A DNA stretch of 64,000 nucleotides from Eriocheir sinensis (GCF_024679095.1 NC_066509.1:12839169-12903168); one strand, 5' to 3'. Counted from the stretch's first letter, positions 33,952 to 47,476 are shown. Numbers and translations are program-made. The notes: generated from the sequence alone by a model not told the origin.

Positions 33952-34407
33952 AAAGTTAACGAGTCATACGAATTTAACAGTGGCAAGTAAAAAGAAAACG
34001 AAGTCTTGGGTTAAAAGTTAGTGAGTCCCACGAGTCTTTAGAAAACGTTAATATATATTGTTATTGTTATTAGACTATGATCGAGTACCCACTATCCATA
34101 TCACCGAGATATCCACTTACTAAGTGGTGATCTCTCTCTCTCTGAATGAAGTGAATATTTATTTTTTCGATAAAAAAATAGCATGTATAGTTATTATGGA
34201 TGTACTCGATCATAGTCTAATAACAATAACAATATTTATTAGCAACCTAAAAAAAAAAATCGGACATGAAGAATTATCAATAAATCCAATAAATAAATCC
34301 GAGCAACTGGTACCGGTACCGAGCAATCTGGTACCGGTACCGTACCGTTTAGCTGGTACCGTTAGTACCGGTACTGGTACCGGTACCTGCCCACCCCTAC
34401 GCACCAC

Positions 34408-35385
34408 TCGAGAGTCGTGAACGGTGAACTGGAGATTGGTGTTGCTGCTTATTAGCAGGTTGGTCCCTTTGTGGCTACTGTCTTTACTGATATAATAATT
34501 TCGGAATGCTGTGTCGATTTCAGTAACATTATTATCGCAAACTGTGTTGCATTGGCAAGTATAAGATTGAGCCCTGACTTATTCTTAATGGAAAGGTTGA
34601 TGAAATAGAAAACACTAGTTTTTCATGTGTACGAAGTAGTGTTGTGCGAAACGATTTACTATAGCGGCGATGTATAGTCACGATGTCAGATGGCCTTAAT
34701 TTAAGTGTGATTTGTGGTGTGACTGTGTAATATGGCTGGGTGTATTGCGAAGTATCCGAGTATGGTTTGGCTTGGTGAAGCCGTGTTGTAGCTTGGTGAT
34801 TATGTGATGATGTGTCAGGTGTGTCAAAGCAAAAACTAGAACACAAGCAAATAAGATGAAGAAAAACCCCTGTTTGATGTTATTTATATGTTTTGGAAGA
34901 TCTTTATGGATTTTACTTCTTTATTTCATGTACATATATGGACCTTATTTATTAATAGGATATAAAACTAAATTTCTGTAAAAAAAAAAAAGGCTTTTTT
35001 TTTTTAATGCCAACCCTGGTTTGCATGCCTGTCAATATTTCTAACTATATACTCTTCAGATCGATAACTTCTTTAAATTTTATTCTGAAGCGTTTATAGA
35101 ATTGCTCTGTAACCCTTTTCATATTTTACTCTACATGTATTATTTCAAACTCTTCGTCACTTAAAACTGCATCCTATATCGCCATTCATTTTTGCGCGAA
35201 GCATATCTTGAAAAAAAATATGATGTAGAGTTTTTATGCAATTTTGTACTGAAATGGCTGATTTTTTTTTTTTTTTTTTGCCATGTACTGCGCTTTGATT
35301 TCTAAATTTATTATTGCAAACTTATCATCATTTCCAACTGCACCCCTAATGTCTGTAACCTCTATATATCAATATTATTTGATAC

Positions 35386-35386
<1 letters not shown>
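34408..35386. other. Intergenic, nothing recognised
   Basis: AT-rich, A and T homopolymer runs at about 34980-35005 and 35262-35279. No supported frame. Confidence 0.5.

Positions 35387-35463
<77 letters not shown>
35387..35463. repeat. (TC)n microsatellite
   Basis: About 38 TC units. Confidence 0.97.
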
Positions 35464-35467
<4 letters not shown>

Positions 35468-35998
35468 CTCTTGTTATTTTTTATTCCCCTAAAGGAGTAT
35501 TTCCTTTCAAGCGTGTTGGGGAAACTTAACACTTTGCTCCTCGGGGCGGCTCAAGCTCTTTATGTTAGTTTAGGAAAAACATTCAAAACCACGATTTTTC
35601 TTTCATATTACTTAAGTTGAGAGGCCTTACCCTTTTCTTCAGTCTCCTACCCTTAACCTTCCTAATTTCCTTTAATAAACCCCAACATACAAAGAAACAC
35701 ACATTAAAAACACAAAACTATTTACTCTGTACTATCCTTTCACTAATAATGGCGGATAACAAGAGAACAATATTAATTTTCCGTTTTAAAAACCACAACG
35801 AAGCAAATTTTTCGATCTCTGTGATATAAAGTCACATGTCTTCTTACTTCCGGGGAAGTTCAGAGTGGACTCCTCAATTGATTCGTTCCCCTTTCGAAGT
35901 TGATATGAAGACTCGAGCAGCGGGTTATAAGTCTGCTCCATTCACCACCCCTGATACGACCACAGCTATTTCTCCTCTTCTTGCTTCTGCTCCAACTC

Positions 35999-36087
35999 GT
36001 CCTCCTCCTCCTCCTCCTCCTCCTTCTTCTTCTTCTTCTTCTTCTTCTTCTTCTTCTTCTTCTTCTACCTAGTCATATTACAAGCAA

Positions 36088-36134
<47 letters not shown>

Positions 36135-36155
36135 ACACACACACACACACACACA
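35999..36155. repeat. (TCC)n/(TTC)n, (GA)n and (CA)n cluster
   Basis: Triplets at 35999-36067, GA at 36091-36130, CA at 36131-36155, in direct succession. Confidence 0.93.
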
Positions 36156-36417
36156 TTTCCAAAATGGCGGCTTGCGTATTCACATATATCACCTCAGGGC
36201 TTGCGTAGCTCCTGTTTGTTCCCCCGAGGCGTTAAGGAAGATATGGAGAACTGGGTCGAGAGGAGAGTGGGGGTAGGTAAGCGGGGGGAGAGGAGAGAGG
36301 AGAGTAAAGGGCTGTGTGTACCTGGCGGCGGACCGGTGAATCTGCGAGGTAACAGCAAAGGGAACGTTCAGTCAGTCACGTCAGGTGTGTGAGAAAGGGC
36401 AATGTCAGAATAAATAG

Positions 36418-36600
36418 ACATGGCATGGGGGAGGAGGAGGAGGAGGAGTGGGAGGGGGAGAAAATCGAACGTAAAGGAATAGGAGGTGAAGTAAAACAAA
36501 CAAATAACTGACATGAAGATAAAATAAGAAAGCACAGAGAAGGAGGAGGAGGTGGAAGTGGAAGTGCAAGGAGGAGGAGAAGGAGGAAGAGGAAGAAAAA
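36418..36600. repeat. (GAGGA)-rich microsatellite adjoining LINE-C 3' end
   Basis: Purine-rich GAG/GGA repeats directly beyond the 3' end of an antisense LINE-C UTR fragment. Confidence 0.8.
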
Positions 36601-36700
36601 CATGGAAAGAGGAAATCATGAACGGCAAGACAGCAGAAAGCCCATTGGCTCAATGCGAGGCTGTCTGTTTTTAGTGATTTTATCAATCCGTCAGCCACTA
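36600..36700 (-). mobile_element. LINE-C 3' UTR fragment
   Basis: Reverse complement matches 44295-44388: GGATTGATAAAATCACT, GAGCCAATGGGCTTTCTGCT and a CCATGTTTTT end. In both places the sequence then passes into a microsatellite. Confidence 0.72.
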
Positions 36701-36703
36701 GAG

Positions 36704-37060
36704 CAGTGATTCCCAACCAGGGGTCCATGGACCCCGAGGGGTCCATAGAAGAATTTCAAGGGGTCCATAAAGATTCTAATTATTTTTTAAATTTATTATA
36801 CTGGAATTAAGAGATACGCAGCTCGGAGTAAAATTCATACTACTGTACACAATCCTTAGAACTGAATGCTTAAATGCTAGAATTGCTCTACATTCGCTAA
36901 CTGTACCAAGGGTGTCAAACTCGCGGCCCACGTGAGATATTTGGCCATTGGAATGGTTATGAGTGGCCCGCGAGATGACAGGAAGATGTAGTGGTCCTCA
37001 GGTGAAAAAAATGACTGGAAAGGGGGGAACGGGACAAAAAAAGGTTGGGACTTGTAGAGT
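36704..37060. mobile_element. hAT (Charlie-like) remnants
   Basis: CAGTGATTCCCAACCAGGGG (36704), with GGTCCATGGACCCC, is a classical hAT left end. A degenerate GGTTGGGACTTGTAG near 37044-37058 could be its right end. Inside, 36908-36990 has CAAACTCGCGGCCCAC and GTGGCCCGCGAG as a small inverted repeat of a second hAT type. No clear duplication. Confidence 0.55.
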
Positions 37061-37109
37061 TACCTGCGGAGAGGTTTTAAAGCACTTCTTTTTACGTACT
37101 CGTGGATCC

Positions 37110-38036
37110 GTTCATTTCACTCCTGACGCAGCAAAGTGATGATCAGAGCGATTCTTAAAGGAGTTGATCGTTTCCGCACAAACTACCTCTGCAGGAAGGC
37201 TGTTCCAGTGGCGGAAGACTGTATTCGAGAAATAGCTCCTGCCAGTGACATCTCAAGTAATGGACGGCGGACTCTTTTGATTTTGCGGCGCCCTTGTCAT
37301 TAAGCCGCGAATTTTGGAAAATCAACCGCTTTGGTGCGAATCGCCATAACTCCCTTATTTCTGGGGCTACATAAATGTTTTTGGTATCAATCAACGGCAA
37401 AATGAAAGGGCCTCGCTTCGTTGGAATTGTTTTATCGTTGTTGCTTGTTCTCGGGTTAGTTTGTTGCGTGAATAACTTGGAGTGATCGGCGTTGCTGAAC
37501 TTGTTCAGGTACTTGAAGACTTGTATCAAGTCCCCCTGCAGTCTCCTCTTTTCCAACGTGAAGGGGTTGAGTCGCTTGAATCGTTCTACGTAAGGTTGCG
37601 TCCTCAATGATGATATCAATTTCATAGCGCGTCGCTTTACTCTTTCGGGCAGACCTTCTTGTAATTAGGGAAGAGGAACTGCATTGCGTGTCCCAGGTGT
37701 GGCCGTACCAGTGAATTATAGAAAGATAACATTACTCCCGGTGTCTTATACTCGTATAAGTTTCACTCTGTGAACTCGAGCATAGTAATGCTTCTTTTAG
37801 CAGACGGACTTGCAGGTGTGTTTCAAGTCATTGCTGATAGTGATCTCGAAGTCTGTTTCCTCTTGACGGCTTGTAGTGGTTCCCCACCCATTTAGTATGT
37901 GTTGTTATTTTTTGACTCAAAGTTCATAATTTTACATATGCTAGTGTTAGAGAACTTTTGCCATTATTCAGACCACTGAGTGATCTGGTCTTTGTCTCTC
38001 TGGATGATTTTGCAGTCTGCAGTCGTGAGGAAAGGA
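37110..38036 (-). pseudogene. LINE-C RT C-terminal part, degenerate
   Basis: The minus strand reads, over several frames, equivalents of A-D-C-x-I-I-Q-R-D, LMGGEPLQAV, GVMLSFYNSLVRPHLGHAMQ and then SSLRTQPYVERFKRLNPFTL, EKRRLQGDLIQVFKYLNKFS. These match the LINE-C RT at 43470-44240. Multiple stops and an unrelated stretch near 37280-37340 show it is long dead. It begins next to a (GGA)n tract. Confidence 0.8.
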
Positions 38037-38080
38037 GGAGGAGGAGGAGGAGGAGGAGGTAGGGGTGGAGGTGGAGGTGG

Positions 38081-38155
<75 letters not shown>

Positions 38156-38156
38156 G

Positions 38157-38226
<70 letters not shown>

Positions 38227-38560
38227 AAGTGTTGCATACAGTCGCGTGTCGCAGACGGTGACTTGATATCGAGTCCTCAGCTCACTTGCGTAATAAGAAG
38301 TGTCACTCATATTGTCATTCATTGGGGGGAGGAGGAGGAAAGGCTGAGAGGAAGGAGAGGGAAGAACGTAAAGGAGGTGATGGCATGGTGGAAGGAAATG
38401 CATGGAGGAGGAGGAGGAGGAGGAGGAGGAGGAGGAGGAAGAGGAGGAACGCGCAACGGAGGAGACAGTAGAAAGGGAGGAAGATGGAATAATATGGAAA
38501 AACAAGTGGTGGTGGAAGAAGAGGAGGAGGAGGAGGAGGAGGAGGAACGAGACAGGTAGT
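38030..38560. repeat. Microsatellite cluster: (GGA)n, (GT)n, (GA)n, (GGA)n
   Basis: (GGA)n 38032-38062, (GT)n 38083-38155, (GA)n 38159-38225, (GGA)n 38403-38447 and 38518-38547. The 279-residue minus-strand frame over this is low complexity. Confidence 0.93.
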
Positions 38561-38679
38561 TGGTAAGGAGGGAAGATGAGCGAGAGGCAGCAGAGTGATG
38601 AGGAAGGGAGGGAAAGGGAACGATAAAGGGACGATGGGAAATAAAGGGAGAGAAAGGGGTGGCTGGGGATGTTTACTAC

Positions 38680-39410
38680 GCTCCTCTCCTGCTTCTCCTC
38701 TCCCTTCTCCCTCTTCTTTCCTCCCTTCTCTCTCTCTCTCTCTCCCTCTCCAAGCTCTTTCATCTTTCCACAGGCTCTCCTTCACTTTCCACTAATTTCT
38801 CATTTTTCCACAAGCTCCCAATCTGACTTTTCACAAATTTTCTTGTTATTTTTCACTTCAGTTTTTGTCGAACACTATTTTTGTATGTCAATGTTTTGGC
38901 CTTCTCATATGTTGATTTTTTCGGTTTTCTTTCTTTCTCCGTCTTTTTCTTTCCTTCCTTCCTTTTTTTTTCTTTGTTTTATTCTTTCTTAATTTCATCC
39001 TCTGTTTTTTTCCTTCGTTCTTTCTTTCGTTCTTTCTTCCTGTCATTCTTTCCTTTCCTTTCCTCCTCTCTTTCGTTCTTTCTTCCTGTCATGTTTTTCC
39101 TTTCCTTTTTTAAATCTTTTGTATCTTCCTTACCTTCTTTTCTTTTTCTCTTTTCCGTCCCTTTTTCTTCTCATTTTAATTTTTTCTTTCTTTCTTTCTG
39201 TTCTTTCATCATTTCTTCATGCCATCACAGATATTCCTCCAGAGATCCACACACGCCTTCATTTTCCATCTTTTTTCGTCTCCTTTCCGTCTCCTTCCTA
39301 TGCTTTACGTTCCTCTCGTCGTCCTCCTTTTGGCAATTTGCCTTCGCTTTCCATCCATTACTCACCTAATTTTCATCCTCAGCTTTTATTTTCATATTTT
39401 CTTTTAACCT
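38680..39410. repeat. Pyrimidine-rich block
   Basis: TTCTTTCC-type sequence for about 700 bp. F/S/L-rich frames are artefacts. Confidence 0.75.
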
Positions 39411-39411
39411 A

Positions 39412-39930
<519 letters not shown>

Positions 39931-40094
39931 GGCTTTCGTAGAGGTTGTGGAGCAGCCAGTCTTTTGAACCTAGTGTTAGATTGGCGAGGCCTCTGCACCA
40001 TGAATGTGAAAAAAAACCATTTGTGGTAATCCAACTAATCGACTTTGTGCCTTTTGGAAATATTTATTGTGAGAGCCGAAAGCGTCTAAGAATA
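39931..40094. repeat. Unclassified repeat R2, copy 2
   Basis: See copy 1 at 31208; lengths differ by about 5 bp. Confidence 0.6.
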
Positions 40095-40389
40095 TGGGCT
40101 CATCGTTTGCATGGATTTGTGTATTACGAGTTCGTTATTCTATTTTTATAATTCAGACTATCATTTGTTTCCCTTCCTCTTTTTGTCTTCTTTTCCCTGG
40201 GTAGGCACTAGATGGTGTTCCTGAGGCTTTTTTTTGTTTTGTTTTAATAGCAAAGGGAATAGGTCAAGTGGTAAGAAAATATTAAAAAAGAGAATGTATA
40301 TTACACACTGGCCGCGATATGCTGATCCAATAAAGTAAACGTGTCGGAAAAGGGTGATCAAATATAGTTCGAAAGGGGTCTTGATACTC

Positions 40390-40820
40390 CCTTCTCAAAC
40401 AGTTTAATCTATTCTTATTCCCTAGTCAAACAGTTTTTTTTTCTCACAATTTTCCCTTATTTTTATACTTTATCAATACTCTTCTCACAGTTAAAAACAT
40501 TAATTTACATTTTTTCCCTAATTTAACATTTTTATCCGTATTTTCTTCCTTAAGCCAAAATATGCAGTTTTTTCAGTTTAACAATTTTGTCTATACTTTT
40601 TCCCCACAGTCAAAATGTTCAGGTTCCACTTTTTTTCTCCAGTCTAACATTTTTAGTACATTTTTTCCCTCCCTAAGAGTTTCATTTACATTTTTCCAGT
40701 CTAACCGTTTCATCTATACGTTTCCCTGTACCAAACAGATTAACTTAAACTTTTCCCTCAGTCTAACAGTTTCACCTTTACTTTCCTCCCAGTGTAACAG
40801 TTTTAGCTATATCTTCCCCC
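40390..40820. repeat. Degenerate minisatellite, CAGTCTAACAGTTT unit
   Basis: Variants of CCCAGTCTAACAGTTTCATCT and a following ACTTTTTCCC recur roughly every 35-45 bp. Confidence 0.7.
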
Positions 40821-41037
40821 TCTGCCTCCCGCCATAACCCCGCGCCGCCTCCCGTCCCGCCCATCCAGCGTCGCCGCGGTACTGTCATAAATATCCCGCC
40901 GCCCACCTGCTCCCGTGATACTCGCTCTCATCTGCCTTTTATGTCGTAAATATTTTATAACCTGACCGTGACCCACTCACCTCTAAGAGACACCTGCCCA
41001 TCTGCCTTCCGCTTTACCCTTTTATAAATTGTTACGT

Positions 41038-41436
<399 letters not shown>

Positions 41437-41689
41437 ACCCTCAACTTTGCTTGTATCGATGACATTCCTTTTTTATCTAAATTTCTGGAAAGTATTGTTG
41501 AATCAAGTTTTCTGTAGCATTTCCACCCTTATCAGGGATACGTGTCGACAATCTCGTTCGACTTGAGGCCCCACTGCCTTCTTTACGTACGGTACTTCTA
41601 CGACCACTACTACTTTTGCTTCTACTACTACTACTACTACTACTACTGCTGCTGCTCCTGCTACTTCTCTCACTCCTAGTCCGCTTCCT

Positions 41690-41890
41690 CCTCCTTTTCC
41701 TCCTCCTGTTACTACCACTTTTACTCCTCCTCCTCCTCCTATTCCTCCTCCTATTCCTCCTCCTATTCCTCCTCCTCCTCCTCCTATTCCTCCTCCTCCT
41801 CCTCCTCCTCCTCCTCCTCCTCCTCCTCCTCCTCCTCCTCCTCCTCCTCCTCCTATTCTTCCTCCTCTTCCTCCTCCTCCTCCTCCTCCT
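41690..41890. repeat. (TCC)n microsatellite joined to LINE-C
   Basis: TCC-rich run of 200 bp, preceded by (TAC)n/(TGC)n at 41616-41660, abutting the 5'-truncated end of LINE-C. The 250-residue frame beginning at 41616 fuses poly-Leu to LINE-C by chance. Confidence 0.92.
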
Positions 41891-41894
41891 GTTA

Positions 41895-42590
41895 CTACAC
41901 ATTGACTGGACCACGATGATTGGAGATCGGGAGGGTAACAGATTGCTCGAAATGTTAGAAGACACTTTTCTTACTCAGATTGTTACCCAACCGACGAGGG
42001 AAAATAACTTATTAGACCTAGTACTCGTGAGTGATTCAGATCTCACACGTGAATGTCAAGTCGGCGAAAAACTGGATGGTTGCGACCATCACCTAATCCG
42101 CCTAAAGATCAGAACAGACCATGAACTCACTGAAAACACGTCCAAGATTCCAGACTACAAAAGAGCCAATTTTAACTTCGCTCGTGAGCTGCTAACCCAG
42201 ACAACCTGGGAACCCATGACCTACACTCCTGTGAACGGAGTGTGGAATGGCTTCAAGAACAAACTCCTGGAGGTAGAGAGAACAACTGTTCCCATGAAGA
42301 CAAGGAGAACAAATAATGCCACAAGCCCACCATGGATGACTACCCAGGTTCGACGGGCGATTATTTAAAGAAGAGAAAATACAACTTGCTCAAGGAAAAC
42401 GGCACTGACGAGGCACGCGAACAGTACCATCAAAGCCTCAGAGCTTGCAGAACACTCATTCGCCAGCGTAAACGCGACTATGAAAAGCAAATTGCACGCG
42501 AAGCCAAGTCCAACCCGAAAAAAGTTCTTCACGTATATAAGAACCAAAAAGAAGACAAAAAGCAATATCGGTCCCTTAAAAGATGAAAGT
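41895..42590 (+). pseudogene. LINE-C endonuclease C-terminus and linker
   Basis: Reads TMIGDREGNRLLEMLEDTFL, TQPTRENNLLDLVLVS and GCDHHLIRLKI, the last blocks of an AP-like endonuclease (the usual S-D-H appears as C-D-H). The linker follows: SPPWMTTQVRRAI, then in a second frame LKKRKYNLLKENGTDEAREQ and QSLRACRTLIRQRKRDYEKQ. A one-base shift near 42362 and another in an A run at about 42519-42524 break the frame. The front of the endonuclease is missing. Confidence 0.82.
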
Positions 42591-44240
42591 GACGCACTAA
42601 CACAGGACAATAGACAAATGGTCGAAATCCTAAACAGAAACCTCGCGTCTGTGTTCACGGTCGAGAATACCCAGTCCGTACCCGAGAGCCCTACCCCACC
42701 GATGGGGATCACTCCCCTAGAAATTGGCACAATCGACGAACGGGATGTGAAAAAGTACCTAGACAAACTCGAGACAAACAAGTCCATCGGACCCGACGAC
42801 TTGTCACCCAGGCTGCTCAAGGAACTCAAGCAGCAAATCCTTAAGCCACTCCCCACCATCTACAATCTGTCACTACAACAAAACAAAGTCCCAAAAGACT
42901 GGAAACAAGCGAATGTAACTCCGATCTACAAAAAGGGAGACAAAAGTGTGGCCCTAAACTACAGACCAATCAGCCTGACTTCTGTGGCGGGAAAAATCCT
43001 CGAGAAGATCATGAGAGACAAACTCGTTAGGTTCCTTGATGACAACAACATCATTTCCGATCCTCAGCACGGTTTCAGGAACAAGCGCTCATGCTTAACC
43101 AATTCATTGGACTTCTTCCAAGGTATCTATGAAAACTGGGATAATCATATCCCCAGCGATGTTATATATCTAGACTTTCAGAAAGCCTTTGACAAAGTGC
43201 CACACGAAAGACTCCTCAAGAAACTCAAGTCGGCGGGATTAGGCGGCAATCTGACTGCGTGGATCAAGGACTGGCTCACTGGAAGAAAACAACGAGTTGT
43301 ACTCAACGGACAGGCCTCCAAGTGGCTCCCGGTCACAAATGGAGTGCCACAGGGGTCAGTGCTGGGACCCATACTTTTCATCATATATATCAACGACCTA
43401 GAACTAGGATTGAAATCCAATCTTTCAAAATTTGCCGACGACACAAAGGTGGGTGGGAAGGCCCTCACAACGGCAGACTGCGAAATTATCCAGAGAGACC
43501 TGGACCAGATCACTCGGTGGTCAGAAAAATGGCAGATGTCCTTCAACACTACCAAATGTAAAGTAATGCATATCGGATCCAGAAACAGCAACCACACATA
43601 CCACATGGGTGGCGAACCACTACATGTTGTGCAAGAGGAAAGAGACCTCGGGGTCACCATCAGCAGTGACTTGAAACAAACAAAACACTGCAAGTCCGCC
43701 TGTAAGAAAGCCAATACAATGCTTGGGTTCATAGCGAGGAACTTCGAATACAAGACGCCGGGAGTTATGTTATCCTTGTATAATTCACTGCTAAGGCCCC
43801 ACCTGGAATACGCCGTGCAATTCTGGTCTCCTAATTACAGGAAAGACATTGAATTACTTGAGAGAATACAGCGCCGCGCCACGAAGATGATACCATCACT
43901 GAGGACGAAGCCCTATGAAGAGCGACTCGAGCGACTCAACCTCTTCACGTTGGAAAAGAGACGCCTGCGGGGAGACATGATACAAGTCTTTAAGTACCTG
44001 AACAAGCTCAGCAACGTTGATCACTCCAAACTCTTCACGCTACAAACCAACCTGAGAACAAGAAACAACGTAAAAACAATTCAAGCAAAGCGATGCAATA
44101 CCAACATCGGCAGGAGTTATTTCTCGAATAGAGTTGTTCGCCACTGGAACAGCCTTCCTGCAGAAGTGGTTAGCGCAGAGACCATCAACTCATTCAAGAA
44201 ACGCATTGATCGCCACTATGCTGCATCGGGAGTGAACTGA
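42480..44240 (+). pseudogene. LINE-C reverse transcriptase (586-codon open frame)
   Basis: A long open frame with all RT blocks: LETNKSIGPDDLSPRLLKEL, ANVTPIYKKGDKSVALNYRP, ISLTSVAGKILEKIM, PQHGFRNKRSCLTNSLDFFQ, VIYLDFQKAFDKVPHERLL (motif A), NGVPQGSVLGPILFIIYIND (motif B), KFADDTKVGG (motif C, F-A-D-D) and the C-terminal domain SLYNSLLRPHLEYAVQFWSP, QRRATKMIPSLRTKPYEERL, SNRVVRHWNSLPAEVVSAET. The real protein is entered from an upstream frame near 42524; the ATG at 42480 lies before that shift and is not the natural start. The RT domain itself looks intact, and this is the least decayed RT in the window. Confidence 0.9.
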
Positions 44241-44388
44241 ACGTTCCCAAGAGTAGATACACAAGTGCTTTAATCCTTCCCTGCAAGCCACTCCTATGGC
44301 AAACGGATTGATTAAATCACTGAACGCAGGCAGCCTATTAATGAGCCAACAGGCTTTCTGCTGCCTGCTAGTCCATGTTTCCATGTTT

Positions 44389-44469
<81 letters not shown>

Positions 44470-44500
44470 TACTACTACTACTATTCCTACTACTACTAAG
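44389..44500. repeat. (TAC)n microsatellite at LINE-C 3' end
   Basis: TAC/CTA repeats starting directly after CCATGTTT of the LINE-C 3' UTR. Confidence 0.95.
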
Positions 44501-44774
44501 GATAAGTATTTTTCATATTCTTGCCTTCATTCCCGCGAGTAGAACAACTGGTTAGGGTAAGGTCTTCCTGTGTCCTTGATTATGCTTCTATATTTTTGTC
44601 TGCCGTCTATCAAAGGGATAATGGAAAAATCGTTAAGTTTACAGTCCTTTAAATAATAATAATTCCCGTCTTTAACTCTTTTTCCTGCCAAAGGAGTTTC
44701 ATGTGTGTAATCAACAGCAAATTGTTGACTGCGTATTTAGTGATGGATTTTCTGTCATTACATTGACAAGCACC

Positions 44775-45375
44775 GATTATTGTCGAGTCGTATTGATGAG
44801 ATTTTATAGAAAGAGAGGCAACATCGCGGCGGAATTTAAGAGGTAGAAGACTATCAGTAGTAGGAGGAGAGCTGATGAGACGATGAGCCTTTGACTCAAC
44901 TCTGTCCAGAAGAGCTGTGTGAGTGGAGCCTCCCCACACGTGAGATGCATACTCCATACGAGGGCGGACAAGGCCACTGTATATGGATAGCAACTGCGCG
45001 GGGGAGAAGAACTGGCGGAGACGATACAGAACGCCTAACCTCGAGAAAGCTGATTTAGCGAGAGAGAAGATATGAAGTTTCCAGTTGAGATTTTGAGTTA
45101 AGGATAGACCGAGGATGTTTAGTGTTGAAGACGGTGACAGCTGAGTGTTGTCGAAGAATAGGGGATAGGTGTTTAGAAGATTGTGTCGAGTTGATAGGTG
45201 GAGAAATTGAGTTTTTGAGGCATTGAAGGACACAAGGTTCCTTCTGCCCCTATCGGAAATGATAGCAAGGTCTGAGGTTAAGCGTTCTGCAGCCTCCAGT
45301 CTGGAGTCGTGTACTTCCTGTTGAGAGGGTCTTCTATTGAAAAAAAGTTGAATAATCCAGAGTGGAGTCGTCGGG
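44775..45375 (-). mobile_element. LINE-D fragment, antisense
   Basis: Minus-strand frame with [96 protein letters not shown] and [12 protein letters not shown], matching LINE-D RT 30240-30790. It starts at the (TA)n tract and loses its 3' part near 44775. A (TA)n-derived poly I-Y stretch is fused to the frame by chance. Confidence 0.83.
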
Positions 45376-45892
<517 letters not shown>

Positions 45893-46003
45893 GTGGTGGC
45901 AGCGGTGGGATCCTCTCCTGCAGTTCTGTTAAGCTTCTCCGAAGGGGTAACAGGTAGATTGGCCCATGCTCCGAGGTTGATAGAAAATGGGAATGTTGGA
46001 GGT

Positions 46004-46066
46004 ATGTCTAAAAAGGACATTGTGGAGTTATGTCTCAAAGGGACATTGTCAACACACAGAAATTAA
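46004..46066 (+). pseudogene. Possible Gag N-terminal relic in TRIM interior
   Basis: ATG-initiated 20-codon frame, M-S-K-K-D-I-V-E-L-C-L-K-G-T-L-S-T-H-R-N, then TAA, just before the polypurine tract. The pattern S-K-x-D-I-V-E-L-C resembles the start of Gag in some Gypsy-type elements. At this length it could be chance; it is conserved between the two internal copies. Confidence 0.3.
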
Positions 46067-46087
46067 TCAACATAGGGGGGAAAGCCG

Positions 46088-46322
46088 TGTAGTGCGGCGA
46101 CGGCCTGATGAACGAGTCTCCCAAAACCCACTTAGCCAGTGGGGTACCTCTTTGGCCGACTCGGTAAGGAGTGGCTCTCCCGTCACGCTGGTCGCGGGTT
46201 CAATCCCAGGCAGCCGGGGAATACCCTCACTCTTGACTAATTTCTCGTGTTATTTCGATACACGCAGAGGACGTGTTGAGAAATAGGAAGGATTTAGAAA
46301 AGAAGCTCGTCGGGGCATTACA
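46088..46322 (+). repeat. TRIM LTR 2
   Basis: Starts with an intact TGTA and ends TACA. The PBS following it is mutated (TGGTGGCATAGCGGTGGGC), unlike that after LTR 1. Confidence 0.85.
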
Positions 46323-46520
46323 GTGGTGGCATAGCGGTGGGCATCCTCTCCTGCATTTCTGTTGAGCTTCCCCGAAGGGGTAACAGGTAGGATGGCCCAT
46401 GCTCCGAGGTTGATAGAAAATGGGAATGTTGGAGGTATGTCTAAAAAGGACATTGTGGAGTTATGTCTCAAAGGGACATTGTCAACACACAGAAATTAAT
46501 CTACATAGGGGGGAAAGCCG

Positions 46521-47145
<625 letters not shown>

Positions 47146-47381
47146 TCCATAACACTCGATCACTTCAGCTTTATTTTCCTCTATTTTTATATCGACGCAG
47201 CTGTCCGCGTACTTTTTCTGTCTCCTCGAAATCACGACCAAAGAAGAAAAACGGTGCTTCCCGGCTGGCCGTAACGGCAACTTTTTCTTCGTGCTCCCGT
47301 AAACCGCGGGGCTGTCGAGGACGGGAATTGGACCGAGGCCGCGGGAGTGACGGCTGGCGCGAAGGATGGGGTCTGTAAGGG

Positions 47382-47385
<4 letters not shown>

Positions 47386-47476
<91 letters not shown>

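Larger units (their letters stand above)
32388..34399. mobile_element. hAT-type element built around a GGTACC-rich palindrome
   Basis: A 2,012-bp element. Left end TAGGGATGGGCAAGTACCG; right end reversed TAGGGGTGGGCAGGTACCG. CGCACCAC occurs exactly on both sides (32380-32387 and 34400-34407), a perfect 8-bp target duplication. Both subterminal regions are dense in GGTACCGGTACC (about 32400-32475 and 34308-34390). The interior contains a long palindrome (32831-33645), three (TC)n tracts, a LINE-B 3' fragment and a direct duplication of about 150 bp (32771 and 34143). No transposase frame: non-autonomous. Confidence 0.88.
41895..44388 (+). mobile_element. LINE-C (CR1-like), 5'-truncated
   Basis: Begins inside the endonuclease, continues through a nearly intact RT to a stop at 44238-44240 and a 148-bp 3' UTR, then into (TAC)n. 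Close relative of LINE-B and LINE-A by protein (LRPHLEYAVQFWSP, RRATKMIPSLR). Other copies: 36600-36700 and 37110-38036, both minus strand. Confidence 0.87.

Noticed and set aside
32237..34872. Possible larger hAT element (CAGGGGTTTTCC .. GAAAAACCCCTG) enclosing the GGTACC element
   Set aside because: Flanking 8-mers ACTTAGAC and TTTGATGT do not match, and the end similarity is only about 10 bp.
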